Origin: Streptomyces collinus Tu 365
GTDB lineage: Bacteria > Actinomycetota > Actinomycetes > Streptomycetales > Streptomycetaceae
DNA: 64,000 nt
Direction of reading: 5' to 3'
Assembly (NCBI RefSeq): GCF_000444875.1
Contig: NC_021985.1
Coordinates: 2,108,001 to 2,172,000 of the forward strand
Shown here: in pieces, positions 15,971 through 24,275 of the stretch
Layout: each line of letters opens with the position of its first letter
How positions within the stretch are numbered: the first letter of the stretch is position 1
The notes under the pieces: model-generated
What the model was told of the DNA's origin: nothing
The model's database searches: none
Seen by the model: only the letters and a program-made list of their open reading frames with translations
Program-made: the position numbers and the translations under genes

Positions 15971-18900
15971 CCCGCGCTCCCCGGACTCTGGTGCCACAAC
16001 TTCCTTCCCACCGCGGGCCCTTCGCCCGCGGGGCGCAGATCGGCCCAGGGGTGCATCTCGTACCCCGTGGGCATGCGGATGGTCCGGTCCCCCATCGGGT
16101 CGCGGGCCGCCGAACCGGTGCGCCGGGGCAGCCCGTCCGAACCGGCGTCCCGGGCCCGGGACGGACCCACGGCGTCCTCCGGCGCGCGGTCCTCCCCGGC
16201 GCCGCCGGTCGCCCCGGCCAGCCGGGCCGCGACCCCGTCGAGCCCCTCCTCGCGGCGCACCTCGAGCAGTTCGGCGAGGTTCCAGGCTGCCGCGCCCACC
16301 ACGCTCAGGCTGCGCGGGCCGCGCCGCTGCACCACTCCGCGCACCAGCAGCAGCCAGGAGTGGAAGACCGTGTGGGCGCAGGCGTCGTGCGAGTCGTCGA
16401 AGAAGGCGAGGTCGACCAGGCCCGTGCCGTCGTCCAGGGTGGAGAAGATGACCCGCTTGCCGGACCGGATCGGCGGGGTCTGGGTGGCCGCCTTGGCGCC
16501 CGCGACCAGCACCGTCTCCCCGTGCCCGGCCTCGCGCAGCCGGCGCGCCGACAGCACGCCCAGCTCCTTGAGGAACTCCCGGTGGTCGTCCATCAGATGG
16601 CGTGAGGCGTCCATGGAGAGCACGCCCAGCTCGGCGCTGAGCCGCTCCGCCGAGGTCAGGTCGGGCAGGCCGGCCGGGGCGGTCCGCCGGCCCCCGGCGA
16701 GGGGGAGCTGGCCCCCGCCGCCGCCCCGGGCGCCCCGGTGCAGCTCGGTCAGGTGCAGCTGCAGGTCACGGCGGTTGGCACCGAACGCGTCCAGCGCGCC
16801 CACCTGGGCCAGCCGCCCGGCCAGCGGACGGCTCGGGCGGGCCCGCTCCCAGAAGTCCAGCAGGGAGGCGTACGGCTGTCCGTCCGCGATCCGCCCGGCC
16901 TCGGCCTCGCTGATGCCGTGCACGTCGCTGAGGGCGAGCCGCAGCCCCCACACCCCTGATTCGGACACCAGTTCGATCCGGTGGTGCACTCCGGACACGT
17001 TCACGTCCAGCGGCAGGATGGGCACCCCGCGCCGCCGCGCGTCCGCGAGCAGCAGCCGCTTCGGGTACATCCCGGGGTCGTGCGTGAGCAGCCCGGCGTA
17101 GAAGGCGGCCGGGTGGTGGGCCTTCAGCCAGGCCGACTGGTAGGTCGGCACGGCGAACGCGACCGCGTGCGCCTTGCAGAAGCCGTACGAGCCGAAGGCC
17201 TCGACGATCTCCCAGGTCCGCCGGATCGCCTCCGCGTCGTACCCGTTCGCCGCCGCGTGCTGGGCGAACCACACCTTGATCCGCCCCTGCGACTCCGGGT
17301 CGGACAGCCCGCGCCGGATCCGGTCCGCCTCGCCGCGCCCGCAGCCGGTCATGACGGCGACGATGTCGATGACCTGCTCGTGGAAGACGACGACCCCGTA
17401 CGTGCCCTTCAGCGCCTCCTCCAGGTCCGGGTGCGGGTAGCGCACGGGCGCCCGCCCGTGCCGCGCCTCGATGAACGGCCGGACCATGTCGGCGGCGACC
17501 GGTCCCGGCCGGAAGAGGGAGATGTCGACCACCAGGTCGTGGAAGGTGCTCGGCTGCAGGCGGCCCACCAGGTCGCGCTGGCCCGGCGACTCGATCTGGA
17601 AGCAGCCCAGCGTCTCGGCCGCCTGGATCATCCGGTACGTCGCCGGGTCGCCCGGCGCCACCGCGTCCAGGTCGATCCGCTCCCCCGTGGCCCGCTCCAC
17701 CTCGGCGGCCGCGTGCGCCATCGCCGACTGCATCCGCACGCCCAGCACGTCCAGCTTGAGCAGACCGAGGTCCTCCACGTCCTCCTTGTCGAACTGCGCC
17801 ATCGGCAGCCCCTCGCCGCTGGTCGGCACCACCGGCGTACGGGCGAGCAGGGAGGCGTCGGACAGCAGCACCCCGCACGGGTGCATGGCGACCCCGCGCG
17901 GCAGGGCGTCGAGGGCCTCGACCAGTTCCCAGAGCCTGCCGTACCTCTCCTTCTCCCCCGCCAGCGCCTTCAGTTCGGGCAGTTCCTCCAGCGCCGCGCG
18001 GGCGTCCCGGGCCCGGATGTGCGGGAAGGACTTGGCCACCCGGTCGATCTCGGCCGGGTCCATGGACAGGGCGGCCCCCACGTCCCGTACGGCGTGCCGC
18101 ACCCGGTAGGTCTCGGGCATGGAGACGGTGGCGACCCGCTCGGTGCCGAACCGGCCGATGATCGCCCGGTAGACCTCCAGCCGGCGCGCGGACTCCACGT
18201 CGATGTCGATGTCGGGCAGGACCACCCGCTCCTTGGACAGGAAGCGTTCCATCAGCAGCCCGTGCTCGACCGGATCGGCGTGCGCGATGCCGACGAGGTG
18301 GTTGACGAGGGAGCCCGCGCCGGAGCCGCGGGCGGCCACCCGGATGCCCATCTCCCGTACGTCGTCGACCACCTGGGCGACCGTGAGGAAGTAGGAGGCG
18401 AAGCCGTGGTGGGCGATGATGTCCAGCTCGTGGTGCATCCGCTCCCAGTACGCGCGGCGGCTGGCGTAGCCCAGCCGCACCATGCCCGCCGCCGCCCGGG
18501 AGGCGAGCGCCCGCTGGGCGGTGCGGCGGCCGGCGCCGACGAGGTGCGGCTCGGGGAAGTGGACGGTGCCGATGCCGAGGTCGTCCTCGGGGTCGACCAG
18601 GCACTCCGCGGCCGTGACCGCGGTCTGCTCCAGCAGCCGGCGGGCGGTGTCCGGCCGGTAACCGGCCGCCTCCACCACCCGCTCGGCGACCCGCAGCATG
18701 GCCTGCGCGTCCTTCAGCCAGGCCGTGCCCGGGTCCAGCTCCTTGCGCGGGTCGATCGGCACCAGCCGGCGGGCCGCGTCCAGGACGTCGGCGACCGGCC
18801 CCTGACCGGGGTCGGCGTACCGGACGGCGTTGCTGAGGACCGGCCGGACCCCCTGCTCGGCGGCGAAACCGACGGTGCGGGCGGCCAGCCGCAGAGAGCC

Positions 18901-19512
18901 GGGGCCGGTGCCCCCGCGGCCGTGGCAGACGGCCTCCAGGCGCAGCGCGCCGCCGTAGACCTCGCGCCAGGGGGCGAGCAGCCGCGCGGCGCGGTCGGGC
19001 CGGCCCGCGGCCAGCGCGCGCCCCACCTCGGAGCCGGGGCCGAGCAGCACGGTCAGGCCGTCGCCGTGGTTGGCGTCCCAGGGCAGCACGGGCACACCCC
19101 CGCCCGGTCCGGCAGCCACTCCCCCGCCCGGCCCGGCCCGGTGAGCCGCCGTGACGAGCCGGCACAGGTCGGCCCAGCCGCGGGCCCCGTCCCGGGCGAG
19201 GAAGGTCACCCGGGGGGCCGACTCGTCCACGAAGGCGCCGCCGCGCACCGGGGTGCGGCGGCGCTCAGGACGGGGGGCCGCCGGCTCGGCCACCGCCAGG
19301 TTCACGCCGAACAGCGGGCGGACCCCCGTCCCGGCACAGGCCTTGGCGAACCGGACCGTGCCGGCGAGGGTGTCGCGGTCGGTGAGGGCGAGGGCGTCCA
19401 TCCCCCGCTCCCCGGCGCGCGCGGCCAGCCGCTCCGGGTGGGAGGCGCCGTACCTCAGGGAGAACCCGGAGACGGTGTGCAGATGCGCGAAGCCCGGCAC
19501 GCACACCTCCAC
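15967..19512 (-). CDS. dnaE2: error-prone DNA polymerase III alpha subunit DnaE2 (ImuC), 1181 aa
   Basis: The N-terminal PHP domain begins FAHLHTVSGFSLRYGASHPE. The polymerase core carries LPDIDIDVES with catalytic aspartates near residues 431-435, and QFDKEDVEDLGLLKLDVLG with the third acidic site. The C-terminus has an OB-fold region (TLDDGTGLVDLAFFDD). Length is normal. It is the translesion polymerase of the ImuB-DnaE2 mutasome. GTG 19512 starts the family sequence. The gene is upstream of, and overlaps, imuB. Two LexA-like boxes lie 24-76 bp upstream, indicating DNA-damage induction. Confidence 0.93.
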   Translation of the reverse strand: MEVCVPGFAHLHTVSGFSLRYGASHPERLAARAGERGMDALALTDRDTLAGTVRFAKACAGTGVRPLFGVNLAVAEPAAPRPERRRTPVRGGAFVDESAPRVTFLARDGARGWADLCRLVTAAHRAGPGGGVAAGPGGGVPVLPWDANHGDGLTVLLGPGSEVGRALAAGRPDRAARLLAPWREVYGGALRLEAVCHGRGGTGPGSLRLAARTVGFAAEQGVRPVLSNAVRYADPGQGPVADVLDAARRLVPIDPRKELDPGTAWLKDAQAMLRVAERVVEAAGYRPDTARRLLEQTAVTAAECLVDPEDDLGIGTVHFPEPHLVGAGRRTAQRALASRAAAGMVRLGYASRRAYWERMHHELDIIAHHGFASYFLTVAQVVDDVREMGIRVAARGSGAGSLVNHLVGIAHADPVEHGLLMERFLSKERVVLPDIDIDVESARRLEVYRAIIGRFGTERVATVSMPETYRVRHAVRDVGAALSMDPAEIDRVAKSFPHIRARDARAALEELPELKALAGEKERYGRLWELVEALDALPRGVAMHPCGVLLSDASLLARTPVVPTSGEGLPMAQFDKEDVEDLGLLKLDVLGVRMQSAMAHAAAEVERATGERIDLDAVAPGDPATYRMIQAAETLGCFQIESPGQRDLVGRLQPSTFHDLVVDISLFRPGPVAADMVRPFIEARHGRAPVRYPHPDLEEALKGTYGVVVFHEQVIDIVAVMTGCGRGEADRIRRGLSDPESQGRIKVWFAQHAAANGYDAEAIRRTWEIVEAFGSYGFCKAHAVAFAVPTYQSAWLKAHHPAAFYAGLLTHDPGMYPKRLLLADARRRGVPILPLDVNVSGVHHRIELVSESGVWGLRLALSDVHGISEAEAGRIADGQPYASLLDFWERARPSRPLAGRLAQVGALDAFGANRRDLQLHLTELHRGARGGGGGQLPLAGGRRTAPAGLPDLTSAERLSAELGVLSMDASRHLMDDHREFLKELGVLSARRLREAGHGETVLVAGAKAATQTPPIRSGKRVIFSTLDDGTGLVDLAFFDDSHDACAHTVFHSWLLLVRGVVQRRGPRSLSVVGAAAWNLAELLEVRREEGLDGVAARLAGATGGAGEDRAPEDAVGPSRARDAGSDGLPRRTGSAARDPMGDRTIRMPTGYEMHPWADLRPAGEGPAVGRKLWHQSPGSAG

Positions 19513-19535
19513 GACTCATGAGCCCCGTCCGACTC

Positions 19536-19551
19536 TCGAACACCTGTTCCC
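19536..19551. promoter_or_regulatory. LexA (SOS) box upstream of dnaE2
   Basis: TCGAACACCTGTTCCC matches the actinobacterial SOS box TCGAAC-N4-GTTCGA at 10 of 12 positions. It is 24 bp upstream of the dnaE2 start. Confidence 0.75.
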
Positions 19552-19572
19552 ACAACCACCATACCCCCATTC

Positions 19573-19588
19573 CCGAACAAGTGTGCGA
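19573..19588. promoter_or_regulatory. second LexA-like box upstream of dnaE2
   Basis: CCGAACAAGTGTGCGA matches TCGAAC-N4-GTTCGA at 10 of 12 positions. Its centre is 37 bp from the first box. It may be a second LexA site or mark the promoter's upstream edge. Confidence 0.5.
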
Positions 19589-19632
19589 CATCCGCTCGAC
19601 CGCCTCCCACCTGCGCAAACACCGGCACGCAA

Positions 19633-19669
19633 GCGGGCCCCCGCACGCGCAACGCGTGCGGGGGCCCGC
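19633..19669. terminator. strong terminator downstream of the serine protease
   Basis: GCGGGCCCCCGCACGCG (19633-19649) pairs perfectly with CGCGTGCGGGGGCCCGC (19653-19669): 17 bp with a CAA loop. It follows the protease stop by about 40 bp on the minus strand and insulates the dnaE2 promoter. Confidence 0.85.
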
Positions 19670-19673
19670 CGGA

Positions 19674-19723
19674 GCCGTACCCCTCAGGGAAGGGTCACGC
19701 CGTACCCGTCAGGGAAGGGTCAC
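19674..19723. repeat. 25-bp tandem duplication covering the protease stop codon
   Basis: GCCGTACCCCTCAGGGAAGG... (19674-19698) is followed at once by a copy with one change (19699-19723). The second copy contains the last codons (VTLP) and stop of the protease gene; the first copy is a non-coding duplicate just beyond the stop. Confidence 0.85.
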
Positions 19724-20608
19724 GCCGTAGTAGCTGAGCGCCTCGGTGACCGGCTGGAAGAACGTCGTGCCGCCAGAGGTGCAGTTGCCGCTGCCGCCCG
19801 ACGTCAGGCCGTAGGCCGTGGACCCGGCGTAGAGCGGGCCCCCGCTGTCGCCGCCCTCGGCGCACACCGTGGTCTGGATCAGGCCGGAGACGACGTCACC
19901 GCTGCCGTAGTTGACCGTGGCGTTGAGCGCCGTGACCCGGCCGCTGTGGGTGCCGGTGGTGGAACCGCGCCGGTAGACGGTCGTCCCCACGGACGGGGTG
20001 GCCGCGCTGCTGATGGTCTGGCTGCCGACCGCGCTCGGGTGCGCGATCGAGGAGTTGGTGTACCGCACGAGCGCGAAGTCGTTGCCCGGGAAGCTGTAGC
20101 CGACGTTCGTCCCCAGCACCGTGGAGTGGCTGGAGTTGCTGTACCAGGTGGAGGCGACCTGACCGCAGTGTCCCGCGGTCAGGAAGTAGTACGTGCTGCC
20201 GCTGCGCACGTTGAAGCCGAGCGAGCAGCGGTAGGAGCCGCCGTAGATGGCGTCGCCACCGGTGATCAGCTTGTTGAACTTGCCCGCGGTGTGCTTGATG
20301 GTCAGCGCGCCCGAGTCGACACCGGCCTGCCGCCTGATCCTGGCGATCTCGGCCTTGGACACCGTGCTGTCCACGGTGACGACGACCCGGTTGGTCCTGC
20401 TGTCCACCGCCCAGGCCGTGCCGGGCACGTCGGCGTTGAGGACGGCGTCGCTCGCCTTGGTCAGCTGGGTGGCGCTGAACGTGTGGGCATCGCTGGCGTT
20501 CGCGGTGGGGGCGGCGAACGCGGCCGCGGCCAGGAAACCGGTCGCCACGGCGATCAGCCGGGTCCGTCTCGCCGTGCCGCTGCGGGGAGTGGTGCGCTTG
20601 ATCCTCAC
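19709..20608 (-). CDS. secreted streptogrisin B-like serine protease (S1 family), 299 aa
   Basis: A signal peptide (about 1-39), a propeptide (about 40-114) acting as foldase, and a mature chymotrypsin-like domain starting [18 protein letters not shown]. The triad is H147 (LTAGHCG), D177 (GNDFALV) and S255 ([10 protein letters not shown]). The mature part closely resembles Streptomyces griseus protease B, with Cys pairs in place for the two disulfides. GGGAGG precedes GTG 20608. It is a monocistronic extracellular protease. The 3' end is duplicated, see the repeat at 19674. Confidence 0.93.
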   Translation of the reverse strand: MRIKRTTPRSGTARRTRLIAVATGFLAAAAFAAPTANASDAHTFSATQLTKASDAVLNADVPGTAWAVDSRTNRVVVTVDSTVSKAEIARIRRQAGVDSGALTIKHTAGKFNKLITGGDAIYGGSYRCSLGFNVRSGSTYYFLTAGHCGQVASTWYSNSSHSTVLGTNVGYSFPGNDFALVRYTNSSIAHPSAVGSQTISSAATPSVGTTVYRRGSTTGTHSGRVTALNATVNYGSGDVVSGLIQTTVCAEGGDSGGPLYAGSTAYGLTSGGSGNCTSGGTTFFQPVTEALSYYGVTLP

Positions 20609-20918
20609 GTTTCGTTCCCTCCCAGGGAGAGTCGGGGGGCCCGCGTGGGGTCGGGGCCCGTGAGGCGCAGCCAGGGACGGCCCGGGATCCCCGGGTATTC
20701 ATGCCCCTGACAAGCGCTGGGGGGGAGTATTCGGCCGAACGGCCGGTCGGCACAAGGGCACCTTTCGGCCGTGCAGCGTTCAACCGTCCGCCCGCCCGGG
20801 GACCTTGACTTCTCCGAACGGGAGGTCGGATCGGCCGGTATTCACCCCGCCGCCCCGCGCCCTCCCGTACCGGGGATGTCCGGAATTCGCCCCTCCGGAT
20901 GATCCGGGTCCCGTCCGC
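20609..20918. other. intergenic region upstream of the protease
   Basis: Between the protease start and the DUF5685 stop. It must hold the protease promoter. Besides short GGCCGG-type palindromes near 20740-20775 I see no gene, repeat array or clear terminator. Confidence 0.5.
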
Positions 20919-22178
20919 TCAGCAACTGTCGCAGGGGCAGCAGCAGTCACAGCAGTCGCACCCGTCGCAGCAGTCACCACAACCGGCGCAGCCGTCACAG
21001 CCGCCGCACCCGCTGCAGCCGTCGCAGTCGCAGTCCCGGCAGCAGCCCTCGCGCTTCTTCCGGGACCAGGGGCCCTCGTACTCCTCGGCGCAGCACATCC
21101 GGCAGGTGCAGCAGAGCAGCAGGAACGCCCCGCACCCGGGCAGCAGGGCGCGCGGCACCTTGGGCTTGTGCGGCAGGTGCGGCCCGCCCGGCCCGAACGG
21201 CACGTAGGGGTCGGCCCCGGACTCCGGCCCGTGCGGGGCGGGGCCGCGCGCGGCGGTTCCGTGAGCCGCGGATCCCCGGGCCGCGGATCCCTGGGGGGCC
21301 GGCCCGTGCGCGGCGCAGGCCGGCAGCGTGCCGAAGGCGCGGTCCACGGAGCGCCGGAGTTCGTGCACGAGCAGCAGGTGGGCGAGCCGGCCGTCGGCGA
21401 ACTCGGCCTCCCGCAGGGCGAGCCGGATGCCGTGCAGGGCGTCCTCGGCGAGCCTGCGGGCCTCGGTCAGGGAGGTGCCGGTCGCGGTGAGCGGGTTCCA
21501 AGCGCCCGAGCGCGCGTCGGCCTCCCGGTCCTCCACGGCGTCCAGCAGGTGGGCGAGCCGCCCGAAGAGCCGGCCGGCCTCGGCGAGCGGACCGGCGTTG
21601 CCCGGCCGTCCCGCGAGCACCGCGGTGTGCGCGAAGGCGGCCGCGGTGGCGGTCTCGGTCGGCTCGGTGACCGTCAGCAGCGGGGTGCCGACCCCGGCCA
21701 GGGCCTCGATGCCGGTCTGCCGGTCAACGGCGTCCAGGAGGACGCCGGTGTCGAACCCGACCGCCGATCCGCCGCGCTCCCCGGCCCGCCCCCAGCCGGC
21801 CGCGACCCGGAGCGCCGCCGCCGCCACCGGCTTGCGGGCCAGCAGCCCGTCCCGGTCGGCGACGTGGTCGCGCACCTTGGCGGAGGCGAGGACCAGCGAG
21901 ACGGCGGCGGCCAGCCGCGCGCCCTCGCCCTGCGCGACGGACGCGGTCCGCATCCCGCGCAGGGCGCACGGGCCGGCCGTGCGCCGGGACCCGCCCGCCA
22001 GGCCCGCCTGAGCCTCCGTCAGCACCGATATGAGAAGCCCGTCATAGTTCGTCACGATACGGGCGAACTGTCCGTGATCACGGCGCAATGCCAGGCAGAG
22101 CCCGCACAAGTGCGCCGTCCACTGGGCCTTGAGGCCCTCCCCCAGCCGATGGCCGCACGGCCTGACGATTCCGAACAC
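20919..22178 (-). CDS. DUF5685 family protein with extreme cysteine-rich C-terminal tail, 419 aa
   Basis: The N-terminus (MFGIVRPCGHRLGEGLKA, then LCGLCLALRRDHGQ) has Cys-His and CxxC pairs and matches what I recall of actinomycete DUF5685 proteins. A long helical body (about 40-300) follows, then a linker of AARG/AAHG repeats (about 305-335). The last 70 residues contain 24 cysteines in CC, CxC and CxxC spacing mixed with Asp and Gly, after a short hydrophobic patch ending FLLLCCTCRMCC. Such a tail could bind soft metals, form disulfides or be acylated; the function is not known. GTG 22178. It is divergent from sflA. Confidence 0.75.
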   Translation of the reverse strand: MFGIVRPCGHRLGEGLKAQWTAHLCGLCLALRRDHGQFARIVTNYDGLLISVLTEAQAGLAGGSRRTAGPCALRGMRTASVAQGEGARLAAAVSLVLASAKVRDHVADRDGLLARKPVAAAALRVAAGWGRAGERGGSAVGFDTGVLLDAVDRQTGIEALAGVGTPLLTVTEPTETATAAAFAHTAVLAGRPGNAGPLAEAGRLFGRLAHLLDAVEDREADARSGAWNPLTATGTSLTEARRLAEDALHGIRLALREAEFADGRLAHLLLVHELRRSVDRAFGTLPACAAHGPAPQGSAARGSAAHGTAARGPAPHGPESGADPYVPFGPGGPHLPHKPKVPRALLPGCGAFLLLCCTCRMCCAEEYEGPWSRKKREGCCRDCDCDGCSGCGGCDGCAGCGDCCDGCDCCDCCCPCDSC

Positions 22179-22490
22179 GACGATCCCCCGTGATGCGTTG
22201 CGACGTAGAGCCGGGGCATCGTATCGGCCGACTGTCAGCTCGTATCAGGTCACGCGTTCACCCGTACGCACCGTGCATCACCCGTCCGCCAACGACAATC
22301 ATATTTCACTCACAGTCAGCAGCCGTATGAGTCGCGACCCTTGGGGCACAAGGACTCTCGACGGATCCGCTGTGCACCAGTACCGTCACAAACCCCCCGC
22401 ACGGCGTCTATCCACTTGGCACGCCGTCCGCATCATGGATGACCATAGGGATGCGGAAAGCAAGAAGGACCGCTGTGAGAGGAGGCGTCC
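22179..22490. other. divergent promoter region between the DUF5685 gene and sflA
   Basis: Less G+C-rich than the surroundings (for example around 22290-22320), as expected for promoters. No RNA gene, repeat or operator is clear. The sflA ribosome-binding site GAGAGGAGG lies at its end. Confidence 0.5.
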
Positions 22491-22928
22491 ATGGGATCGG
22501 TACGCAAGGCGAGTGCGTGGCTCGGCCTCGTCGACGACAACGATGACGAGCGCTACTACGACGACGACTACTCCGAGGGCACCGGGTCCCAGGACGCCTG
22601 GGTCACGGACCCCCGGGTGAAGGTGGCCACGGACACGGCCGAGGAGAAGGGCCGCCGCATCGGCACGGTCACGCCGGACAGCTTCCGGGACGCCCGTGCC
22701 ATCGGCGAGCTGTTCCGGGACGGTGTCCCGGTCATCGTGAACCTCACCGCCATGGAGCCGGCCGACGCCAAGCGCGTCGTCGACTTCGCGGCTGGCCTGA
22801 CCTTCGGCCTGCGGGGCACGATCGAGCGGGTGGCCACCCGGGTCTTCCTGCTGACGCCGTCGAACACGGAGATCGTCAGCGGCGAGCCGGCCAAGCACCG
22901 TGAGGACGGCTTCTTCAACCAGAGCTGA
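22491..22928 (+). CDS. sflA: SepF-like cell division-associated protein SflA, 145 aa
   Basis: The C-terminal domain (about residues 58-135) has the SepF fold signature: [60 protein letters not shown]. The N-terminus [16 protein letters not shown] has an amphipathic helix like SepF, then an acidic Asp/Tyr-rich linker. At 145 aa it is shorter than the main SepF, as are the Streptomyces SepF paralogues SflA and SflB, and S. coelicolor sflA lies in the comparable neighbourhood. SflA/SflB affect polar growth and branching rather than replacing SepF. A strong ribosome-binding site precedes the ATG. Confidence 0.8.
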   Translation: MGSVRKASAWLGLVDDNDDERYYDDDYSEGTGSQDAWVTDPRVKVATDTAEEKGRRIGTVTPDSFRDARAIGELFRDGVPVIVNLTAMEPADAKRVVDFAAGLTFGLRGTIERVATRVFLLTPSNTEIVSGEPAKHREDGFFNQS

Positions 22929-22953
22929 GGCAGGGCCGCTCGCCGGCCCTGCC
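22929..22953. terminator. terminator between convergent sflA and gcdH
   Basis: GGCAGGGCCG (22929-22938) pairs with CGGCCCTGCC (22944-22953), a 10-bp perfect stem with a 5-base loop directly after the sflA stop. Confidence 0.7.
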
Positions 22954-22967
22954 CTCCCCCCGGGGGC

Positions 22968-24158
22968 TCACCGGAAGGCGTCGAGCCCGGTGAGCGCCTT
23001 GCCCAGCACGAGCTGGTGCATCTCGACGGTGCCCTCGTAGGTGAGCACCGACTCGAGGTTGGTCGCGTGCCGCATCACGGGGTATTCGAGGGAGATCCCG
23101 TTGGCACCGAGGATCGTCCGCGCCGTACGGCAGATCTCGATGGCCTCGCGGACGTTGTTGAGCTTGCCGAAGCTGATCTGCTCGGGGCGCAGCCGGCCGG
23201 CGTCCATCCGCCGCCCCAGATGGTGGGCGAGCAAGATCCCCTTGTGCAGCTCGACCGCCATGTCGGCGAGCTTGGCCTGGGTGAGCTGGAAGCCGCCGAT
23301 GGGCCGCCCGAACTGCTCCCGGGTCCGCGCGTACCCGAGCGCCGCCTCGAAGCTGCTGCGCGCCGCGCCCATCGAGCCCCAGACGATGCCGTAGCGGGCG
23401 TGCGAGAGGCAGCCGAGCGGTCCGCGCAGACCGGTGACCTCGGGGAGTACCGCGGTGGCGGGCAGCCGTACGTCGTCGAGGACGAGTTCGCTGGTCACGG
23501 AGGCGCGCAGGGACCACTTGTGCTTGATCTCGGGCGCCGAGAAGCCGGGGCGGTCGGTGGGCACGACGAACCCGCGGATGCCGTCCTCGGTCTGCGCCCA
23601 GACCACGGCGACGCCGGCCACGGAGCCGTTGGTGATCCACATCTTGCGGCCGTTCAGGATCCAGTCGTCCCCGTCGCGCTTGGCGTGGGTGCGCATCGAG
23701 GAGGGGTCGGAGCCGTGGTCGGGCTCGGTGAGCCCGAAGCAGCCGATCACCTCGCCCGCCGCCATCCGCGGCAGCCACTCCCGCTTCTGCTCCTCGCTGC
23801 CGAACCGGTGGATCGCGTACATGGCGAGGGAGCCCTGGACGGAGACCAGGGACCGGATGCCGGAGTCGGCGGCCTCCAGCTCCAGGCAGGCCAGGCCGTA
23901 CTGCACGGCCGTGGCGCCGGCGCAGCCGTACCCGGTGAGCGACATGCCGAGGGCGCCGATCCCGCCGAGTTCGCGCGCGAGGTCCCTGATGCCGGGCAGC
24001 TCGCCCTTCTCGTACCAGTCGGCGACGTGGGGCAGCACGCGGTCGGCGGCCCAGGCGCGGACGGTGTCCCGGACCGCGAGGTCCTCCGGGTCCAGCAGGT
24101 CGTCGATGCCGAGCGGGTCGGTGGCATCGAACGGGGGCAACTTCGCGGACGCGGACAT
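22968..24158 (-). CDS. gcdH: glutaryl-CoA dehydrogenase-type acyl-CoA dehydrogenase, 396 aa
   Basis: The three-domain acyl-CoA dehydrogenase fold is complete. FAD/substrate signatures are CFGLTEPDHGSDPSSM and WITNGSVAGVAVVWA; the catalytic glutamate is in LTYEGTVEMHQLVLG near the C-terminus. The glutaryl-CoA type is favoured by DSGIRSLVSVQGSL, which places an Arg where glutaryl-CoA dehydrogenases bind the distal carboxylate. The reaction converts glutaryl-CoA to crotonyl-CoA in lysine/tryptophan breakdown. ATG 24158 follows GGAGGG. It appears monocistronic. Confidence 0.86.
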   Translation of the reverse strand: MSASAKLPPFDATDPLGIDDLLDPEDLAVRDTVRAWAADRVLPHVADWYEKGELPGIRDLARELGGIGALGMSLTGYGCAGATAVQYGLACLELEAADSGIRSLVSVQGSLAMYAIHRFGSEEQKREWLPRMAAGEVIGCFGLTEPDHGSDPSSMRTHAKRDGDDWILNGRKMWITNGSVAGVAVVWAQTEDGIRGFVVPTDRPGFSAPEIKHKWSLRASVTSELVLDDVRLPATAVLPEVTGLRGPLGCLSHARYGIVWGSMGAARSSFEAALGYARTREQFGRPIGGFQLTQAKLADMAVELHKGILLAHHLGRRMDAGRLRPEQISFGKLNNVREAIEICRTARTILGANGISLEYPVMRHATNLESVLTYEGTVEMHQLVLGKALTGLDAFR

Positions 24159-24275
24159 GGAACACCCTCCGGGACACGGGGACACGCTGCGGCGCACTGC
24201 GGGAAAACTAGCAGCGCTAGTCACGACTCCGCAGCCGACGTTACGGTGCAGTCTCCCGCACGTAAAGAGCGGGGG

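Noticed and set aside
16981..19521. An 846-codon plus-strand frame antisense to dnaE2
   Set aside because: Composition-driven shadow; dnaE2 has intact polymerase motifs across the whole stretch.
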